A DNA stretch of 64,000 nt from Ruminococcus sp. (GTDB lineage: Bacteria > Bacillota > Clostridia > Oscillospirales > Acutalibacteraceae), in the NCBI GenBank assembly GCA_017458845.1, contig JAFSZY010000057.1:1-64000 (forward strand), read 5' to 3'. Under the pieces are notes generated by a model. That model was given only the letters and a program-made list of their open reading frames with translations, made no database searches and was not told the DNA's origin. Shown here in pieces: positions 51,389 to 61,666 of the stretch (its first letter is position 1; every line of letters begins with the position of its first letter). A program made the position numbers and the translations under genes.

Positions 51389-54211
51389 ATGTCAAAAAGT
51401 ATTATTGTAAAAGGCGCGCGCCAGCACAACTTAAAAAACATCGACGTAACTATCCCGCGCGACAAGCTTGTGGTTATCACAGGGCTGTCGGGGTCGGGCA
51501 AGAGCTCGCTTGCCTTTGACACTATTTACGCCGAGGGACAGCGCAGATATGTTGAGAGCCTGAGCTCATACGCCCGTATGTTTTTGGGACAAACAAATAA
51601 GCCCGACGTGGACGAAATTCAGGGACTTTCTCCCGCAATTTCAATCGACCAGAAAACTACTTCTCACAATCCCCGCTCAACAGTCGGTACGGTAACGGAG
51701 ATTTACGACTATCTGCGTCTTTTGTTCGCGCGTATCGGCATTCCTCATTGTCCCGTATGCGGACGTGAGATTACCCAGCAGTCAATCGACCAGATTGTAG
51801 ACAGCGTGCTTTCCCTTGACGAGGGTACAAAAATCCAGATTATGGCTCCGATTGTAAGGGGCAGAAAAGGCACTCAGCAAAAGGAGTTTGAGAAAGCCCG
51901 CAAGGCTGGTTTTGTGCGCGTCAGAGCCGACGGCGAAATCTATGATTTGTCCGAAAAAATCGAGCTTGAAAAGAACAAAAAACACAGTATTGATATAATA
52001 GTAGACCGCCTTGTTGTAAAGGACGGTATCCGCTCACGCCTCGCGGATTCAATCGAAACCGCCTCAAAGCTCACTTCGGGGCTGATTTCCGTCAATGTTA
52101 TAGGCGGAGAGGATATGCTGTTTTCACAGAACTATGCCTGCCCCGAACACGGAGTTAGTGTGGACGAGCTTTCCCCGAGAATGTTCTCGTTTAACAATCC
52201 GTTCGGCGCTTGCCCCAAGTGTACGGGCTTGGGTGTTTTCCTCAAGGTTGACCCTCAGCTTGTGATTCCCGACCCCGAGAAAAGCATAGCTCAGGGCGGC
52301 TTAAAGGGCAGCGGCTGGGCAATGGAAGGCAACTCAATTGCTGAGATGTATTTCCAGGCGCTCGCCGACAAGTACGGTTTTTCGCTTGACACTCCGCTTG
52401 GCGAATTGCCCGAGCATATAATAAATGTACTTCTTTACGGCACCAACGGCGAACCCCTACGCCTTGTGCGTCATATGCCTTTCGGCGACACCCGAGTTAT
52501 GACCAGACCGTTTGAAGGTATTATCAATAACCTTGAAAGGCGTTTCCGCGAGACCACAAGCGCGTGGATAAAGGATGAAATCCAGGGCTATATGTCCGAG
52601 ATTCCCTGCGATGAGTGCGATGGAAAAAGACTCTCAAAGGTAAGCCTCGGCGTTACGGTAGGCGGACTGAATATCTCAGACTTCTGTGATATGCAGGTTG
52701 TTGAGGCGCTTGATTTTATCAAGACCGCTAAAATCACAGAGCGAGATTTGTTTATAGGCAAAGCCGTGTTCAAGGAAGTGAGGGAGAGGCTCAATTTTCT
52801 CAACAGCGTAGGCTTGGGCTATCTTACACTCTCACGTTCCAGCGGTACTCTCTCGGGCGGCGAAAGCCAGCGCATACGTCTCGCGACGCAAATAGGTTCG
52901 TCTCTTATGGGCGTAATGTACGTGCTTGACGAGCCCAGTATCGGACTTCATCAGCGCGATAACCAAAAGCTGCTCGGCACTTTAAAGCACCTGCGTGACG
53001 TCGGCAATACCGTCATAGTTGTAGAGCACGACGAGGACACCATGTACGCCGCTGACCATATCATTGATATCGGACCGGGCGCGGGTATACACGGCGGTGA
53101 GATTATAGCCACGGGTACGGTTGACGAAATCAAAGCTTGTAAGGACTCGATTACAGGTCAGTACCTCAGCGGAGCTAAAAAGATTCCCGTTCCGTCTTCA
53201 CACAGAAAAGGAAACGGAAAATTCCTTGAAGTGCGCGGAGCGGCTCAGAATAACCTGAAAAATATCAACGTTAAATTTCCTTTAGGGAAATTTATATGTG
53301 TCACAGGCGTTTCGGGTTCAGGCAAAAGCTCGCTCGTAAACGAGATTGTTTACAAACGTCTTGCCGCTGAACTCAACCGCGCTAAAATCCGCGCGGGCAA
53401 GCACAAGACGATTAAAGGGCTTGAAAATCTCGACAAGGTTATCAACATCAATCAGAGCCCAATCGGCAGAACTCCTCGAAGCAATCCCGCTACATATACG
53501 GGAGTATTCACGGACATCCGAGCGCTCTTTGCTTCCACAAGCGAGGCTAAAATGCGCGGCTATACACAGAGCCGTTTCTCCTTTAATGTCAAAGGCGGAC
53601 GCTGCGAAGCCTGTCAGGGCGACGGTATAATCAAGATTGAAATGCACTTTTTGCCCGACGTATATGTTCCCTGTGACGTGTGCAAGGGAAGAAGATATAA
53701 CCACGAAACCCTCGACGTCAAGTATAAGGGTAAGTCAATCCACGATGTGCTCGAGATGACCGTCGAGGAAGGGCTTGAGTTTTTCAGCTCTATTCCCAAG
53801 ATTCAGCGAAAGCTTAAAACTCTCTACGACGTCGGACTCGGTTATATCAAAATCGGACAGCCCGCCACTACTCTCTCGGGCGGCGAGGCTCAGCGTGTAA
53901 AGCTCGCCACCGAGCTTGCCAAGCGCAGCACAGGAAGGACTGTATATATCCTTGACGAGCCTACAACAGGTCTGCATATAGCCGACGTGCACAAGCTTAT
54001 AGAGGTGCTTAACACCTTAGTTGACAGCGGCAACACCGTAATCGTTATCGAGCATAATCTTGATTTGATAAAGATATCAGACCACATTATTGACCTCGGA
54101 CCCGAGGGCGGCAACAACGGCGGTGAAATCGTAGCCGAGGGTACTCCCGAGCAGGTCGCTGAGAACAAAAACTCCTTTACAGGTCAGTATCTTAAGAAAG
54201 TTTTGGAATAA
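51389..54211 (+). CDS. uvrA: Excinuclease ABC subunit A
   Basis: 940 residues, standard length. Two ABC ATPase modules are visible: Walker [15 protein letters not shown] and [14 protein letters not shown], and signatures [12 protein letters not shown] and [12 protein letters not shown]. Zinc fingers include CPVCGREIT and the pair CEACQGDG / [10 protein letters not shown]. It recognises DNA damage in nucleotide excision repair together with UvrB. uvrB and uvrC are not in the window. It is probably a separate unit from ftsH. Confidence 0.97.
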   Translation: MSKSIIVKGARQHNLKNIDVTIPRDKLVVITGLSGSGKSSLAFDTIYAEGQRRYVESLSSYARMFLGQTNKPDVDEIQGLSPAISIDQKTTSHNPRSTVGTVTEIYDYLRLLFARIGIPHCPVCGREITQQSIDQIVDSVLSLDEGTKIQIMAPIVRGRKGTQQKEFEKARKAGFVRVRADGEIYDLSEKIELEKNKKHSIDIIVDRLVVKDGIRSRLADSIETASKLTSGLISVNVIGGEDMLFSQNYACPEHGVSVDELSPRMFSFNNPFGACPKCTGLGVFLKVDPQLVIPDPEKSIAQGGLKGSGWAMEGNSIAEMYFQALADKYGFSLDTPLGELPEHIINVLLYGTNGEPLRLVRHMPFGDTRVMTRPFEGIINNLERRFRETTSAWIKDEIQGYMSEIPCDECDGKRLSKVSLGVTVGGLNISDFCDMQVVEALDFIKTAKITERDLFIGKAVFKEVRERLNFLNSVGLGYLTLSRSSGTLSGGESQRIRLATQIGSSLMGVMYVLDEPSIGLHQRDNQKLLGTLKHLRDVGNTVIVVEHDEDTMYAADHIIDIGPGAGIHGGEIIATGTVDEIKACKDSITGQYLSGAKKIPVPSSHRKGNGKFLEVRGAAQNNLKNINVKFPLGKFICVTGVSGSGKSSLVNEIVYKRLAAELNRAKIRAGKHKTIKGLENLDKVININQSPIGRTPRSNPATYTGVFTDIRALFASTSEAKMRGYTQSRFSFNVKGGRCEACQGDGIIKIEMHFLPDVYVPCDVCKGRRYNHETLDVKYKGKSIHDVLEMTVEEGLEFFSSIPKIQRKLKTLYDVGLGYIKIGQPATTLSGGEAQRVKLATELAKRSTGRTVYILDEPTTGLHIADVHKLIEVLNTLVDSGNTVIVIEHNLDLIKISDHIIDLGPEGGNNGGEIVAEGTPEQVAENKNSFTGQYLKKVLE

Positions 54212-54214
54212 AAA

Positions 54215-54372
54215 AATCGTACCCCTTTTTAAAGGGGTCAAAATCGCTAAGCGCGTGCGCTTCGATTTTGGGGGATTATCTTTCCTTTATCAGAACGTTC
54301 TGACAGAGGACCGTTAACGCTATACAATCCTCCGAAATCAAAAGATTTCGACCCCTTAAAAAAGGGGTACAT
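54215..54372. repeat. MITE-like element between uvrA and thyX
   Basis: GTACCCCTTTTTAAAGGGGTC on the left and GACCCCTTAAAAAAGGGGTAC on the right are terminal inverted repeats enclosing about 115 bp, with a second inverted pair inside (AAAATCG.../CGAAATCAAAAG). There is no gene. Each terminal repeat is itself a hairpin, so it probably also ends uvrA transcription. Confidence 0.75.
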
Positions 54373-54399
54373 TATTGTCAAAATCTTTTGATTTTACTC

Positions 54400-54428
54400 T
54401 TGTCACCCAGCCTCTCTTGTGTTATAAT
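54400..54428 (+). promoter_or_regulatory. Promoter of thyX
   Basis: TTGTCA at 54400-54405 and TATAAT at 54423-54428 are spaced by 17 bp. Confidence 0.82.
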
Positions 54429-54468
54429 TTACAATGTATAGAAATGTATTTATAAGGGGGACTAGGAT

Positions 54469-55269
54469 ATGAAACCTAAGGTTACTCTGTTAGCTCACAC
54501 TCCCGCTCCCGAGGAAGTTGTGGCTATGGCGGCAAAGCTCTGCTATTCCGCTTCCGATATTGAGAATATTCGCGAGGGGCTCGACGAAGAAAACACCGCT
54601 CGTTTTATTGATATGCTTACAAGTCTGGGACACGGCAGTCCCGTTGAACACGCTTCGTTTACTTTCGGTATCGAGGGTATCAGCCGAGCCTGTTCTCACC
54701 AGCTTGTACGCCACCGCATAGCATCCTACAGCCAGCAGTCGCAGCGATATGTGGACGGCACTAAGTTTGAGTTTGTCACACCTCCCGAGATAGAGAATAA
54801 CGAAAAAGCTTATAACGCCTACAAAAAGGTTATAGATATGCAGTCTGATGCCTACCGCGAGATTCGCGACGCTTTGGTAGCGGGCAGTATCCGCGAGCAT
54901 TTCGGCGATAAATTCAGCGGTACGGACGAAGAAATAATCGAAGCTTTCAAGTCAAGCGAAAAGTCTATGTACACCGCTTTTCTGAAAAAGGCTAACGAGG
55001 ACGCGCGCTTTGTGCTCCCCAACGCCTGCACCACAAAGATTATCTGCACCTTTAACACACGCAGTCTTGACAACTTCTTTGCTCACCGCTGCTGCAACAG
55101 AGCGCAGTGGGAAATCCGTGAGGTTGCCGAGCAGATGCTCCTAGAGTGCCTCAAAGTTGCTCCTCATCTTTTCAAAAACTGCGGACCTTCCTGCCTGTTC
55201 GGACCTTGTCCCGAGGGCAAAATGTCTTGCGGAAAAGCCAAGGAAATGAGAGAGAAATATGGCAGGTAA
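54469..55269 (+). CDS. thyX: Flavin-dependent thymidylate synthase ThyX
   Basis: 266 residues. The ThyX signature R-H-R-x7-S is present as RHRIASYSQQS. Other typical parts are GHGSPVEHASFTFGIEG and LDNFFAHRCCNRAQWEIREV. It makes dTMP from dUMP using FAD, NAD(P)H and methylene-THF, releasing THF. It replaces ThyA, which is not present in the window. The last 11 bases overlap the kinase gene for the next step, a functional coupling of dTMP synthesis and phosphorylation. Confidence 0.96.
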   Translation: MKPKVTLLAHTPAPEEVVAMAAKLCYSASDIENIREGLDEENTARFIDMLTSLGHGSPVEHASFTFGIEGISRACSHQLVRHRIASYSQQSQRYVDGTKFEFVTPPEIENNEKAYNAYKKVIDMQSDAYREIRDALVAGSIREHFGDKFSGTDEEIIEAFKSSEKSMYTAFLKKANEDARFVLPNACTTKIICTFNTRSLDNFFAHRCCNRAQWEIREVAEQMLLECLKVAPHLFKNCGPSCLFGPCPEGKMSCGKAKEMREKYGR

Positions 55270-55918
55270 GTTCATTGTAATTGAAGGACTTGACGGTTCG
55301 GGCAAAGCAACCCAGACCGAGATTCTCAGAAAGTATTTTGAACAAAACGGCGAGAATGTAAAGAAGCTGACTTTTCCCGATTACGACAACGAAAGCTCAG
55401 CTCTCGTCAAGATGTATCTCGGCGGTGAGTTCGGCGACAATCCCGACGACGTTAACGCCTACGCCGCGGCGGCTTTCTACACGGTTGACCGAATTGCCAG
55501 TTACCTAAAATTCTGGAAAGAGGATTATGAAAACGGTTCGGTTATTCTCTCAGACCGCTACGCAACCTCAAATATAATTTATCAGATGTCTAAGCTTCCC
55601 GAGAGTGAGTGGGACAGCTATATCGACTTTCAGCAGGATTTTGAGTATTCGAAAATCAAAGTTCCCGAGCCCGACCTAATTATCTACCTTGACGTTGAAC
55701 CCGAGGTCAGCCAGAAGCTTTTGAGCTCGCGTTATTCGGGTGACGAAAGCAAAAAGGACTTGCACGAAAAGAATCTTAGCTTTCTGCTCAGTTGCAGGGA
55801 ATCCGCTCTCTACGCCGCAAAAAGGCTTGGCTGGGTAAAAATATCCTGCACCAAAGACGGCGAAATGCGTTCCATTGAGGACATCAGCGCAGATATACTA
55901 AAGGTTATAAATTCATAA
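55259..55918 (+). CDS. tmk: Thymidylate kinase
   Basis: 219 residues. The P-loop FIVIEGLDGSGKATQTEIL and the DRY motif (LSDRYATSNIIYQM) identify a dTMP kinase. It phosphorylates dTMP to dTDP, using the ThyX product. The start lies inside the end of thyX. The sequence is of the divergent long type seen in Clostridia, with an insertion around ESEWDSYIDFQQDFEY. Confidence 0.9.
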   Translation: MAGKFIVIEGLDGSGKATQTEILRKYFEQNGENVKKLTFPDYDNESSALVKMYLGGEFGDNPDDVNAYAAAAFYTVDRIASYLKFWKEDYENGSVILSDRYATSNIIYQMSKLPESEWDSYIDFQQDFEYSKIKVPEPDLIIYLDVEPEVSQKLLSSRYSGDESKKDLHEKNLSFLLSCRESALYAAKRLGWVKISCTKDGEMRSIEDISADILKVINS

Positions 55919-55929
55919 GGAAATAGATT

Positions 55930-56820
55930 ATGCTGGATTTTAAAAGACCGGCTAAAGATGATTTGGCGTTCCTGCGAAAAATCTGCGAGAACCACGGCAC
56001 TATGGGCTGTGATTTCAACGCCTCAAATATCTTTATCTGGAGAAACAAGTACAATATAAAAATTTGCTTCTACGGTGGTTTTCTTCTCCTCGCTTATTTC
56101 AAAGAGAACAACCCGTGGGGCTATTGTTTCCCTGTGGGAGAAGGAGACCCGACAAGCGCGATTGCCGCTATCTATCGTGACGCTAATCAACGCGGGATAG
56201 AGGCTGAGTTTGTTATGCTCACCGACGCTCAAAAGGAAAAGCTTGTTGAAATCACCGAGTATGAATATTCTTTTAAAGAATTAACAGGTGACGAGGACTA
56301 CATATACACCAACTTTGACCTCAGCGTTTTACCCGGGAAAAAGTACCACTCAAAGCGCAACCATATTTCAAAGTTTGAGCGTGAATATCCCAAGTGGAAG
56401 TTTACATTAATTTCCGAGAAAAATTTTGTTGACGCTATGACTGTTTTCAAAAAGTGGTGCGAGAATAATAACATAGAGCCCTCTCAGTATGATGAGTATC
56501 AGGCGGTCACTGAAATGTTTGAGAATTACTCGCTGCTTCAGATGCACGGCGGAATCCTCTATGTAGAGGACAAGCCGGTTGCTATGACCGCTGGTTCAAG
56601 AATCAATCAGACTACTTTTGACGTTAGCTTTGAAAAGGGTTTGACCGAGTACGAGGGCGTATACGCCAAGATTAACAACGAGTTTGTAAAGACATTAATC
56701 GGTTTTGAGTTTATCAACCGCGAGGAAGATATGGGCATAGAGTCACTCAGAAAGTCAAAGATGTCCTATCATCCCGTCGCCATACTCAAGCGTTACAGCG
56801 CGAAAAGAATAGAGAGCTGA
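55930..56820 (+). CDS. DUF2156 (phosphatidylglycerol lysyltransferase-like) domain protein
   Basis: 296 residues of the DUF2156 family, which has a double GNAT-like fold related to the catalytic half of MprF. Visible are CDFNASNIFIWRNKY, GKKYHSKRNHISKFEREYP and INREEDMGIESLRKSK. There is no membrane part, unlike MprF. The reaction is unknown; transfer of an acyl or aminoacyl group is suggested by the fold. It follows tmk by 11 bp and precedes a GNAT gene. Confidence 0.85.
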   Translation: MLDFKRPAKDDLAFLRKICENHGTMGCDFNASNIFIWRNKYNIKICFYGGFLLLAYFKENNPWGYCFPVGEGDPTSAIAAIYRDANQRGIEAEFVMLTDAQKEKLVEITEYEYSFKELTGDEDYIYTNFDLSVLPGKKYHSKRNHISKFEREYPKWKFTLISEKNFVDAMTVFKKWCENNNIEPSQYDEYQAVTEMFENYSLLQMHGGILYVEDKPVAMTAGSRINQTTFDVSFEKGLTEYEGVYAKINNEFVKTLIGFEFINREEDMGIESLRKSKMSYHPVAILKRYSAKRIES

Positions 56821-56928
56821 ATACCAATGGTCGGCTCACAAGTCTCCTAAACTTCACAGGAATGATGAGGTTCGGGGGATATGATTATTTGATAGGAACG
56901 TTCACGGTATACGAGGAGAAATCAAAAA

Positions 56929-57744
56929 ATGATAGAAATGAGGTACGCGTCAAAAGAAGATGTTAATTCCTTAAAAGAATTATATCTCTCATCCTTTGAC
57001 GAAAAGCCCGAAGCGATAGAATTATTCTTTAATAGAATATTTATTCCCGAAAATTGCTATATAGCTATCGAAAAAGACGAGCTCATCGCTATGGTTCATA
57101 TGCTTCCGACAATGATAAACGGCAGGCGGACGCGCTATCTTTACGCAGCCGCTACCAAGGAGGAGTTTCGGGGTTTCGGGATAATGGACGGGCTTGTCAA
57201 GGCGGCGCTCTCCGTATACGCTCCCGAGATTTGCGTCACGCTTCCCGCTGATGACGGTCTTTATGATTACTACAAGCGTTTCAGGTTCAAGCCGCTCGAA
57301 GTGAATGTCGCTGAGCTCAGCCATGATGAAGCTGTTTTGCTCTCAAAGTCTTTTGATGAGCAGGAGCTTGTTGTTGAAAATTATTGTGGAATTAGAAACA
57401 GAGTTTTAAAAGATAATTTTCTTTTCTGGAATAATAATCACATCAATTACGCCTTTGACTATAACGAGCTCTATGGCGCTAAGATTATAAAAAGTAACTT
57501 CGGCTACGCGATAGCCTATGAGGAAGAGGGAGTTTGCGAGGCTGTCGAGTTTATTTGCGCCGACGAACATTCGCCGCAAATGCTTTCCCTGCTGATTAGT
57601 GAATTTAACAGCGATAAGTTCAGAATACGACTTTCACCGAACCAGAAGTTTTTCAAAGATACGCACAGCGAAAAGTTCGCTATGGCTCGTTACGCTGCAA
57701 ATTACGAACCTGAGTTTATTTACTCGGGACTGACATTAGAATAG
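56929..57744 (+). CDS. GNAT-family N-acetyltransferase
   Basis: 271 residues. The N-terminal GNAT domain (about 1-130) has the acetyl-CoA-binding segment LYAAATKEEFRGFGIMDGLV (R/Q-x-x-G-x-G/A variant) and VTLPADDGLYDYYKRFRFKP. The C-terminal half may be a second, degenerate acetyltransferase or sterol-carrier-like domain, as in Eis-type proteins. Substrate unknown. It lies about 110 bp after the DUF2156 gene, with a GAGGAGAAA site before the ATG. Confidence 0.84.
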   Translation: MIEMRYASKEDVNSLKELYLSSFDEKPEAIELFFNRIFIPENCYIAIEKDELIAMVHMLPTMINGRRTRYLYAAATKEEFRGFGIMDGLVKAALSVYAPEICVTLPADDGLYDYYKRFRFKPLEVNVAELSHDEAVLLSKSFDEQELVVENYCGIRNRVLKDNFLFWNNNHINYAFDYNELYGAKIIKSNFGYAIAYEEEGVCEAVEFICADEHSPQMLSLLISEFNSDKFRIRLSPNQKFFKDTHSEKFAMARYAANYEPEFIYSGLTLE

Positions 57745-57900
57745 TAGTCAGTAGTCAGTGGTCAGTTAAGCGTTAACAAGTGTTTAATTGGGTTCTAAGC
57801 AAACATCTCGCGGTATATGTTCTTTTGTAACTGTATTTACTTTATCGCTTGAATAACTTACCACTTATCACTTCTCATCTAGGAATAAGGTGAGTGGATA
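57745..57900. repeat. Possible degenerate short-repeat element
   Basis: Just after the GNAT stop, AGTCAGT-like units occur three times in a row. At 57858-57880, ACTTACCACTTATCACTTCTC is a loose inverted counterpart. This looks like a decayed dispersed repeat. No gene is seen. Confidence 0.4.
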
Positions 57901-57947
57901 TAAAGCACACGATAGGAACTACATTTTTTGATAAGGAGAAATCAAAA

Positions 57948-58487
57948 ATGATATATTTAATGCTAGCCGACGGATTTGAAATCACCGAGGCTTTAACAAC
58001 AGTTGACGTGCTTCGCAGAGCAAAGCTCGACGTACTCACAGTCGGAGTATATGACAAGCAGGTTACAGCTTCCTGCAATATCACCGTCACAGCCGATATC
58101 ACCGCGGACGAAGTTGAAATCGACAGACTTGACGCCGTAATTCTTCCCGGCGGTATGCCGGGAACTCTCAATCTTGAGAAGTCGGATTTTGTTCAGAAGG
58201 TAATTGATTTTGCTGTGGAGAACGACAAGTGGATTTGCGCTATCTGCGCCGCTCCGTCAATCCTCGGACATAAGGGTATTCTCGACGGCAAGAACGCCAC
58301 CTGCTACCCGGGCTGCGAAGTCAGCGAGGATATGGTGAATTACACAGGCGAGCCCGCCGTGTGTGACGGCAAGGTCATCACAGGCAAGGGCGCGGGCTGT
58401 ACAATCAACTTTGGTTTGTTAATCGCCGAGAAGCTGGCGTCAAAGAGCATCGCCGACGACGTTAGCTCATCAATGCAATGTCCGTGA
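57948..58487 (+). CDS. DJ-1/PfpI family protein
   Basis: 179 residues of the DJ-1 subfamily. The early glutamate lies in ADGFEITEAL, and the nucleophilic cysteine lies in the elbow ICAICAAPSILGHKGIL. The remainder (AVILPGGMPGT, TGKGAGCTINFGL) is typical. Proposed activities of the family include deglycase and chaperone functions, which are debated. The start chosen follows AAGGAGAAATC; an upstream in-frame GTG lacks a site. The last ten bases overlap the next gene. Confidence 0.9.
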   Translation: MIYLMLADGFEITEALTTVDVLRRAKLDVLTVGVYDKQVTASCNITVTADITADEVEIDRLDAVILPGGMPGTLNLEKSDFVQKVIDFAVENDKWICAICAAPSILGHKGILDGKNATCYPGCEVSEDMVNYTGEPAVCDGKVITGKGAGCTINFGLLIAEKLASKSIADDVSSSMQCP

Positions 58488-59050
58488 AAACCAAGCAGCA
58501 AGTCCGCTCGTACTGTAAAGAGATAAGAGCTGATTATTCCGCGGAGATTAAAAGCAGCTATGACCGTGAAATCTCCGAAAAGCTATTAAGCCTCGATGAG
58601 TATTCAAACAGCAAAACTGTTTTGGCGTTTGTTTCCAAGGATATTGAGGTGGACACCAAAGCGATAATCGCTAAAGCTTTTTCACACGGCAAGACTGTCG
58701 CCGTGCCAAGGTGTAATGTCGAACGGGGGACGATGACTTTTTATGTCATAAAATCCCGCTCTGACCTAACGTCGGGATATTACGGAATCCTTGAACCGAA
58801 AGAAACTTGTCCCGAGCTTAAAGATTTCAGCAGCTCAATTTGTCTTGTGCCGGCCCTCGCGTATGACAAAGAGCTGTTCCGCGTAGGCTTTGGAAAAGGC
58901 TATTACGACAAATTTTTAAAAGATTATTCGGGCGTCAGCGTCGGAGTTTGTTATTCGGATTGTATCGCCGAACAACTCCCCAAAGACGAATTTGACCGCC
59001 CTGTAAATATACTTATTACAGACAGCATAATTTATCGGAAGGATAATTAG
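58478..59050 (+). CDS. 5-formyltetrahydrofolate cyclo-ligase
   Basis: 190 residues of the 5-FCL/MTHFS family. Visible are the N-terminal KQQVRSYCKEIRADYS, the middle FVSKDIEVDTKAII, and the conserved ATP and folate motif GFGKGYYDKFL. It converts 5-formyl-THF to methenyl-THF with ATP. It overlaps the DJ-1 gene by ten bases and lies four bases before mltG. Confidence 0.93.
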   Translation: MSVKTKQQVRSYCKEIRADYSAEIKSSYDREISEKLLSLDEYSNSKTVLAFVSKDIEVDTKAIIAKAFSHGKTVAVPRCNVERGTMTFYVIKSRSDLTSGYYGILEPKETCPELKDFSSSICLVPALAYDKELFRVGFGKGYYDKFLKDYSGVSVGVCYSDCIAEQLPKDEFDRPVNILITDSIIYRKDN

Positions 59051-59053
59051 GGT

Positions 59054-60400
59054 ATGGATAACAATTCTTATGAAGAAAGATCAGCCAGAAGAGCCAGAGA
59101 AGAGAAGGTTAAAAATTTCCATGTTCATATTGACCAGGATGACCTTGCTGTAGGCGAGCGTTACAGACAGCTCGAGAACCTCGACGAGCCTCAAACCGAA
59201 GCTATCAGTTCTTTCTCTGACGATGATGTGCGCAAGCAGATGAAAAAGAGCTCCAGAAACCAGGCGAAAGTAGAGCTCAAAGCTGCCAAAAAACAGCAGA
59301 AATACATTGACCGGCAGAACAGGCGTACGTTCCGCTTTATCTGGTGGATGTCTGTTGCCGTCGTCGGCGCGATGATTGCCCTGTTCGCGCTTGTGGGTAT
59401 AAACGATATGCTCGCTGTCAGTCGTTCCGCTGACAAGACTGTAAGTATCTCAATTCCCGAGAATCCCACTCTTCAGGATGTCAGCGCCGAGCTCGAAAAG
59501 AAGGGAGTTATTTCCGAACAGGGTTTCTTTGAGACGTACGCCAAACTCACCAAGAACGAAGAATTCAGCCAGGGCGAATACAAGATTAAAACCAATCTTG
59601 ACTACGAGGCGATTATAAACTATCTCGCTTTGATGACCAACCGTACCGATACCATCAAACTAACTATTCCCGAAGGTCTGAACGTTCAGGAGACAGCAGC
59701 TTTACTTGTCAAAAAGGGTGTATTATTCAACGAGGCTCACTTCCTTGAGCTTTGCAACTCAACTTACTTTGACGAGGACTACAAGTTTTTGGCGCACAAG
59801 AATGACGACAAGCGCTACTATAAGCTTGAGGGTTATCTTTTCCCCGATACATATGTATGCTATACCAACGAGCGTCCTGAGCTTACTATCACAAGAATGC
59901 TCGACAACTACGAGAACCGTATAACATCGTCTCAGTATGTCGAGGGCTACAAAAAGCCTGTGAATATCTCTAAGATAGCCAAGAAAAAGAAAATCAGTAT
60001 GAACAAACTGCTCACAATGGCTTCTATTATTCAGGCTGAGGCGGCTTCTACCGAGGATATGTACAACGTAAGCTCTGTTATCTACAACCGTCTCAAGAGC
60101 GGAGCCGAGAGTGACGTGTATCGTCTGGAGCTTGACTCTACAAGATATTATCCCTACAGGAAGAAGTCAAAAATCCCAGCGGAAGAACGCAAAACTTTTA
60201 AAAGTACATACAATACATATAAGAAAAAAGGACTGCCCGCGGGTCCCATCTGTAACCCGGGCATGCAGGCAATTATGGCGGCGCTCTATCCGAACGATAC
60301 CGAGTACCTCTATTTCTGTCACGACAGTGACGGCACTCCGTACTATTCCACAAATTACGAGAGCCATCGCTACAATCTTGAACTTGCGGGATTATTATAA
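59054..60400 (+). CDS. mltG: Endolytic transglycosylase MltG
   Basis: 448 residues. A charged cytoplasmic N-terminus of about 95 residues precedes one membrane helix (WWMSVAVVGAMIALFALVGI) and the extracellular YceG/MltG domain. The domain starts at VSISIPENPTLQDVSAEL, contains the LysM-like TIPEGLNVQETAALL, and has the catalytic region MASIIQAEAAS with the essential glutamate. It cuts nascent glycan strands during cell elongation. The cytoplasmic tail is longer than in E. coli. Its stop overlaps the U32 gene start by one base. Confidence 0.94.
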   Translation: MDNNSYEERSARRAREEKVKNFHVHIDQDDLAVGERYRQLENLDEPQTEAISSFSDDDVRKQMKKSSRNQAKVELKAAKKQQKYIDRQNRRTFRFIWWMSVAVVGAMIALFALVGINDMLAVSRSADKTVSISIPENPTLQDVSAELEKKGVISEQGFFETYAKLTKNEEFSQGEYKIKTNLDYEAIINYLALMTNRTDTIKLTIPEGLNVQETAALLVKKGVLFNEAHFLELCNSTYFDEDYKFLAHKNDDKRYYKLEGYLFPDTYVCYTNERPELTITRMLDNYENRITSSQYVEGYKKPVNISKIAKKKKISMNKLLTMASIIQAEAASTEDMYNVSSVIYNRLKSGAESDVYRLELDSTRYYPYRKKSKIPAEERKTFKSTYNTYKKKGLPAGPICNPGMQAIMAALYPNDTEYLYFCHDSDGTPYYSTNYESHRYNLELAGLL

Positions 60401-61611
60401 TGTTTAAACCTGAAGTATTATCTCCCGCGGGAGATTTCGAGTGCCTACAGTCCGCTGTACGATTCGGCGCGGACGCCGTTTTCCTAGCGGGCAAGCAATT
60501 CGGTATGCGTACGGCCAGCGCTAACTTTGACCTCGACGAGCTCAAAAAAGCCTGTGACTACGCGCATAAAAATAGCGTAAAGATACACCTTACCTGTAAC
60601 ACACTGCCTCGCGGCTATGAGCTTGCGGGGCTTCCCGTATTTCTGGAAAATGCGGCTTTGGCGGGGGTTGACGCTTTCATAATCGCCGACGTGGGAGTTA
60701 TGGAGCTCGCCAAAAAATACGCCCCCGATGTAGCGCTGCACGTTTCTACTCAGGCGGGCGTTACGAATCATTTAACCGCCAATACCCTTTATAATATGGG
60801 CGCTTCAAGAGTTGTCCTCGCGCGCGAGCTCACGCTGGACGAGATTTCGGATATGCGCGCCAAAGTCCCCAAGGAGCTCGAGATTGAGTGCTTTGTGCAC
60901 GGCGCTATGTGCGTGTCGTTCTCGGGCAGATGTCTTATTTCGAGCTATATGACGGGCAGAGACGCCAACCGCGGCGACTGCGCCCAGCCGTGCAGGTGGA
61001 AGTATCACCTCTTTGAGGAAAACCGCGAGGGACAGTTTTTCCCCGTTGAGGAGAATGAGCAGGGTACGTTCCTCTACAACTCCCGCGACCTTTGTATGAT
61101 TGAGCACATTCCCGAGCTTATCAAAGCGGGAATTTCAAGCTTTAAGATAGAGGGCAGAGCCAAGTCAAGCTACTATGTAGCGGTTACCACAAACGCCTAT
61201 CGTCACGCTGTGGACGAGTTTATGAAGAACCCCGATGGCTTTGTGCTGCCAGACTGGATTAAAGAGGAAACCGAGAAGATTAGCCACCGTGAGTATAACA
61301 CAGGCTTCTACTTCGGCTCCGAGCCAGGGCAGGTCACCGACAACGGCGGCTATATCCGCCATTATGACGTAGTGGCGTTCTGTGAGAGCTCAGACGGCTT
61401 AACCGCGAATATAACCCAGCGCAACAAGTTCCTTGTCGGCGATACTCTCGACATTCTCCCGCCCGGCGGAATACCTTTCAATACAAAGTGCCTCAAGCTG
61501 ATTAACGAAAGCGGGGAAGAGGTGGACTCCGCTCCCCACGCTATGGAAAAGCTCACAATGAACACGGATTCAAAAATCCCCGCTGGCTCTGTAATCAGAA
61601 AGAAAAAATAA
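60400..61611 (+). CDS. Peptidase U32-family protein
   Basis: 403 residues of the U32 family (YegQ/RlhA/TrhP group). The N-terminal PEVLSPAGDFECLQSAVRFG, the signature EIECFVHGAMCVSFSGRC, and the cluster-ligand-like cysteines in RGDCAQPCRWKY are visible. Many members of this group are now linked to hydroxylation of tRNA or rRNA bases rather than to proteolysis. It directly follows mltG in the same operon. The exact substrate cannot be told from sequence. Confidence 0.9.
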   Translation: MFKPEVLSPAGDFECLQSAVRFGADAVFLAGKQFGMRTASANFDLDELKKACDYAHKNSVKIHLTCNTLPRGYELAGLPVFLENAALAGVDAFIIADVGVMELAKKYAPDVALHVSTQAGVTNHLTANTLYNMGASRVVLARELTLDEISDMRAKVPKELEIECFVHGAMCVSFSGRCLISSYMTGRDANRGDCAQPCRWKYHLFEENREGQFFPVEENEQGTFLYNSRDLCMIEHIPELIKAGISSFKIEGRAKSSYYVAVTTNAYRHAVDEFMKNPDGFVLPDWIKEETEKISHREYNTGFYFGSEPGQVTDNGGYIRHYDVVAFCESSDGLTANITQRNKFLVGDTLDILPPGGIPFNTKCLKLINESGEEVDSAPHAMEKLTMNTDSKIPAGSVIRKKK

Positions 61612-61655
61612 AGGCTCCTTTGGCTAAAGGAGCTGTCAGCGAAGCTGACTGAGGA
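61612..61655. repeat. Short arm of the dispersed palindromic repeat
   Basis: GGCTCCTTTGGCTAAAGGAGC followed by TGTCAGCGAAGCTGACTGAGG contains two hairpins and resembles arms of the elements at 1744 and 63024. It sits right after the U32 stop. Confidence 0.6.
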
Positions 61656-61666
61656 TTGTATAAATT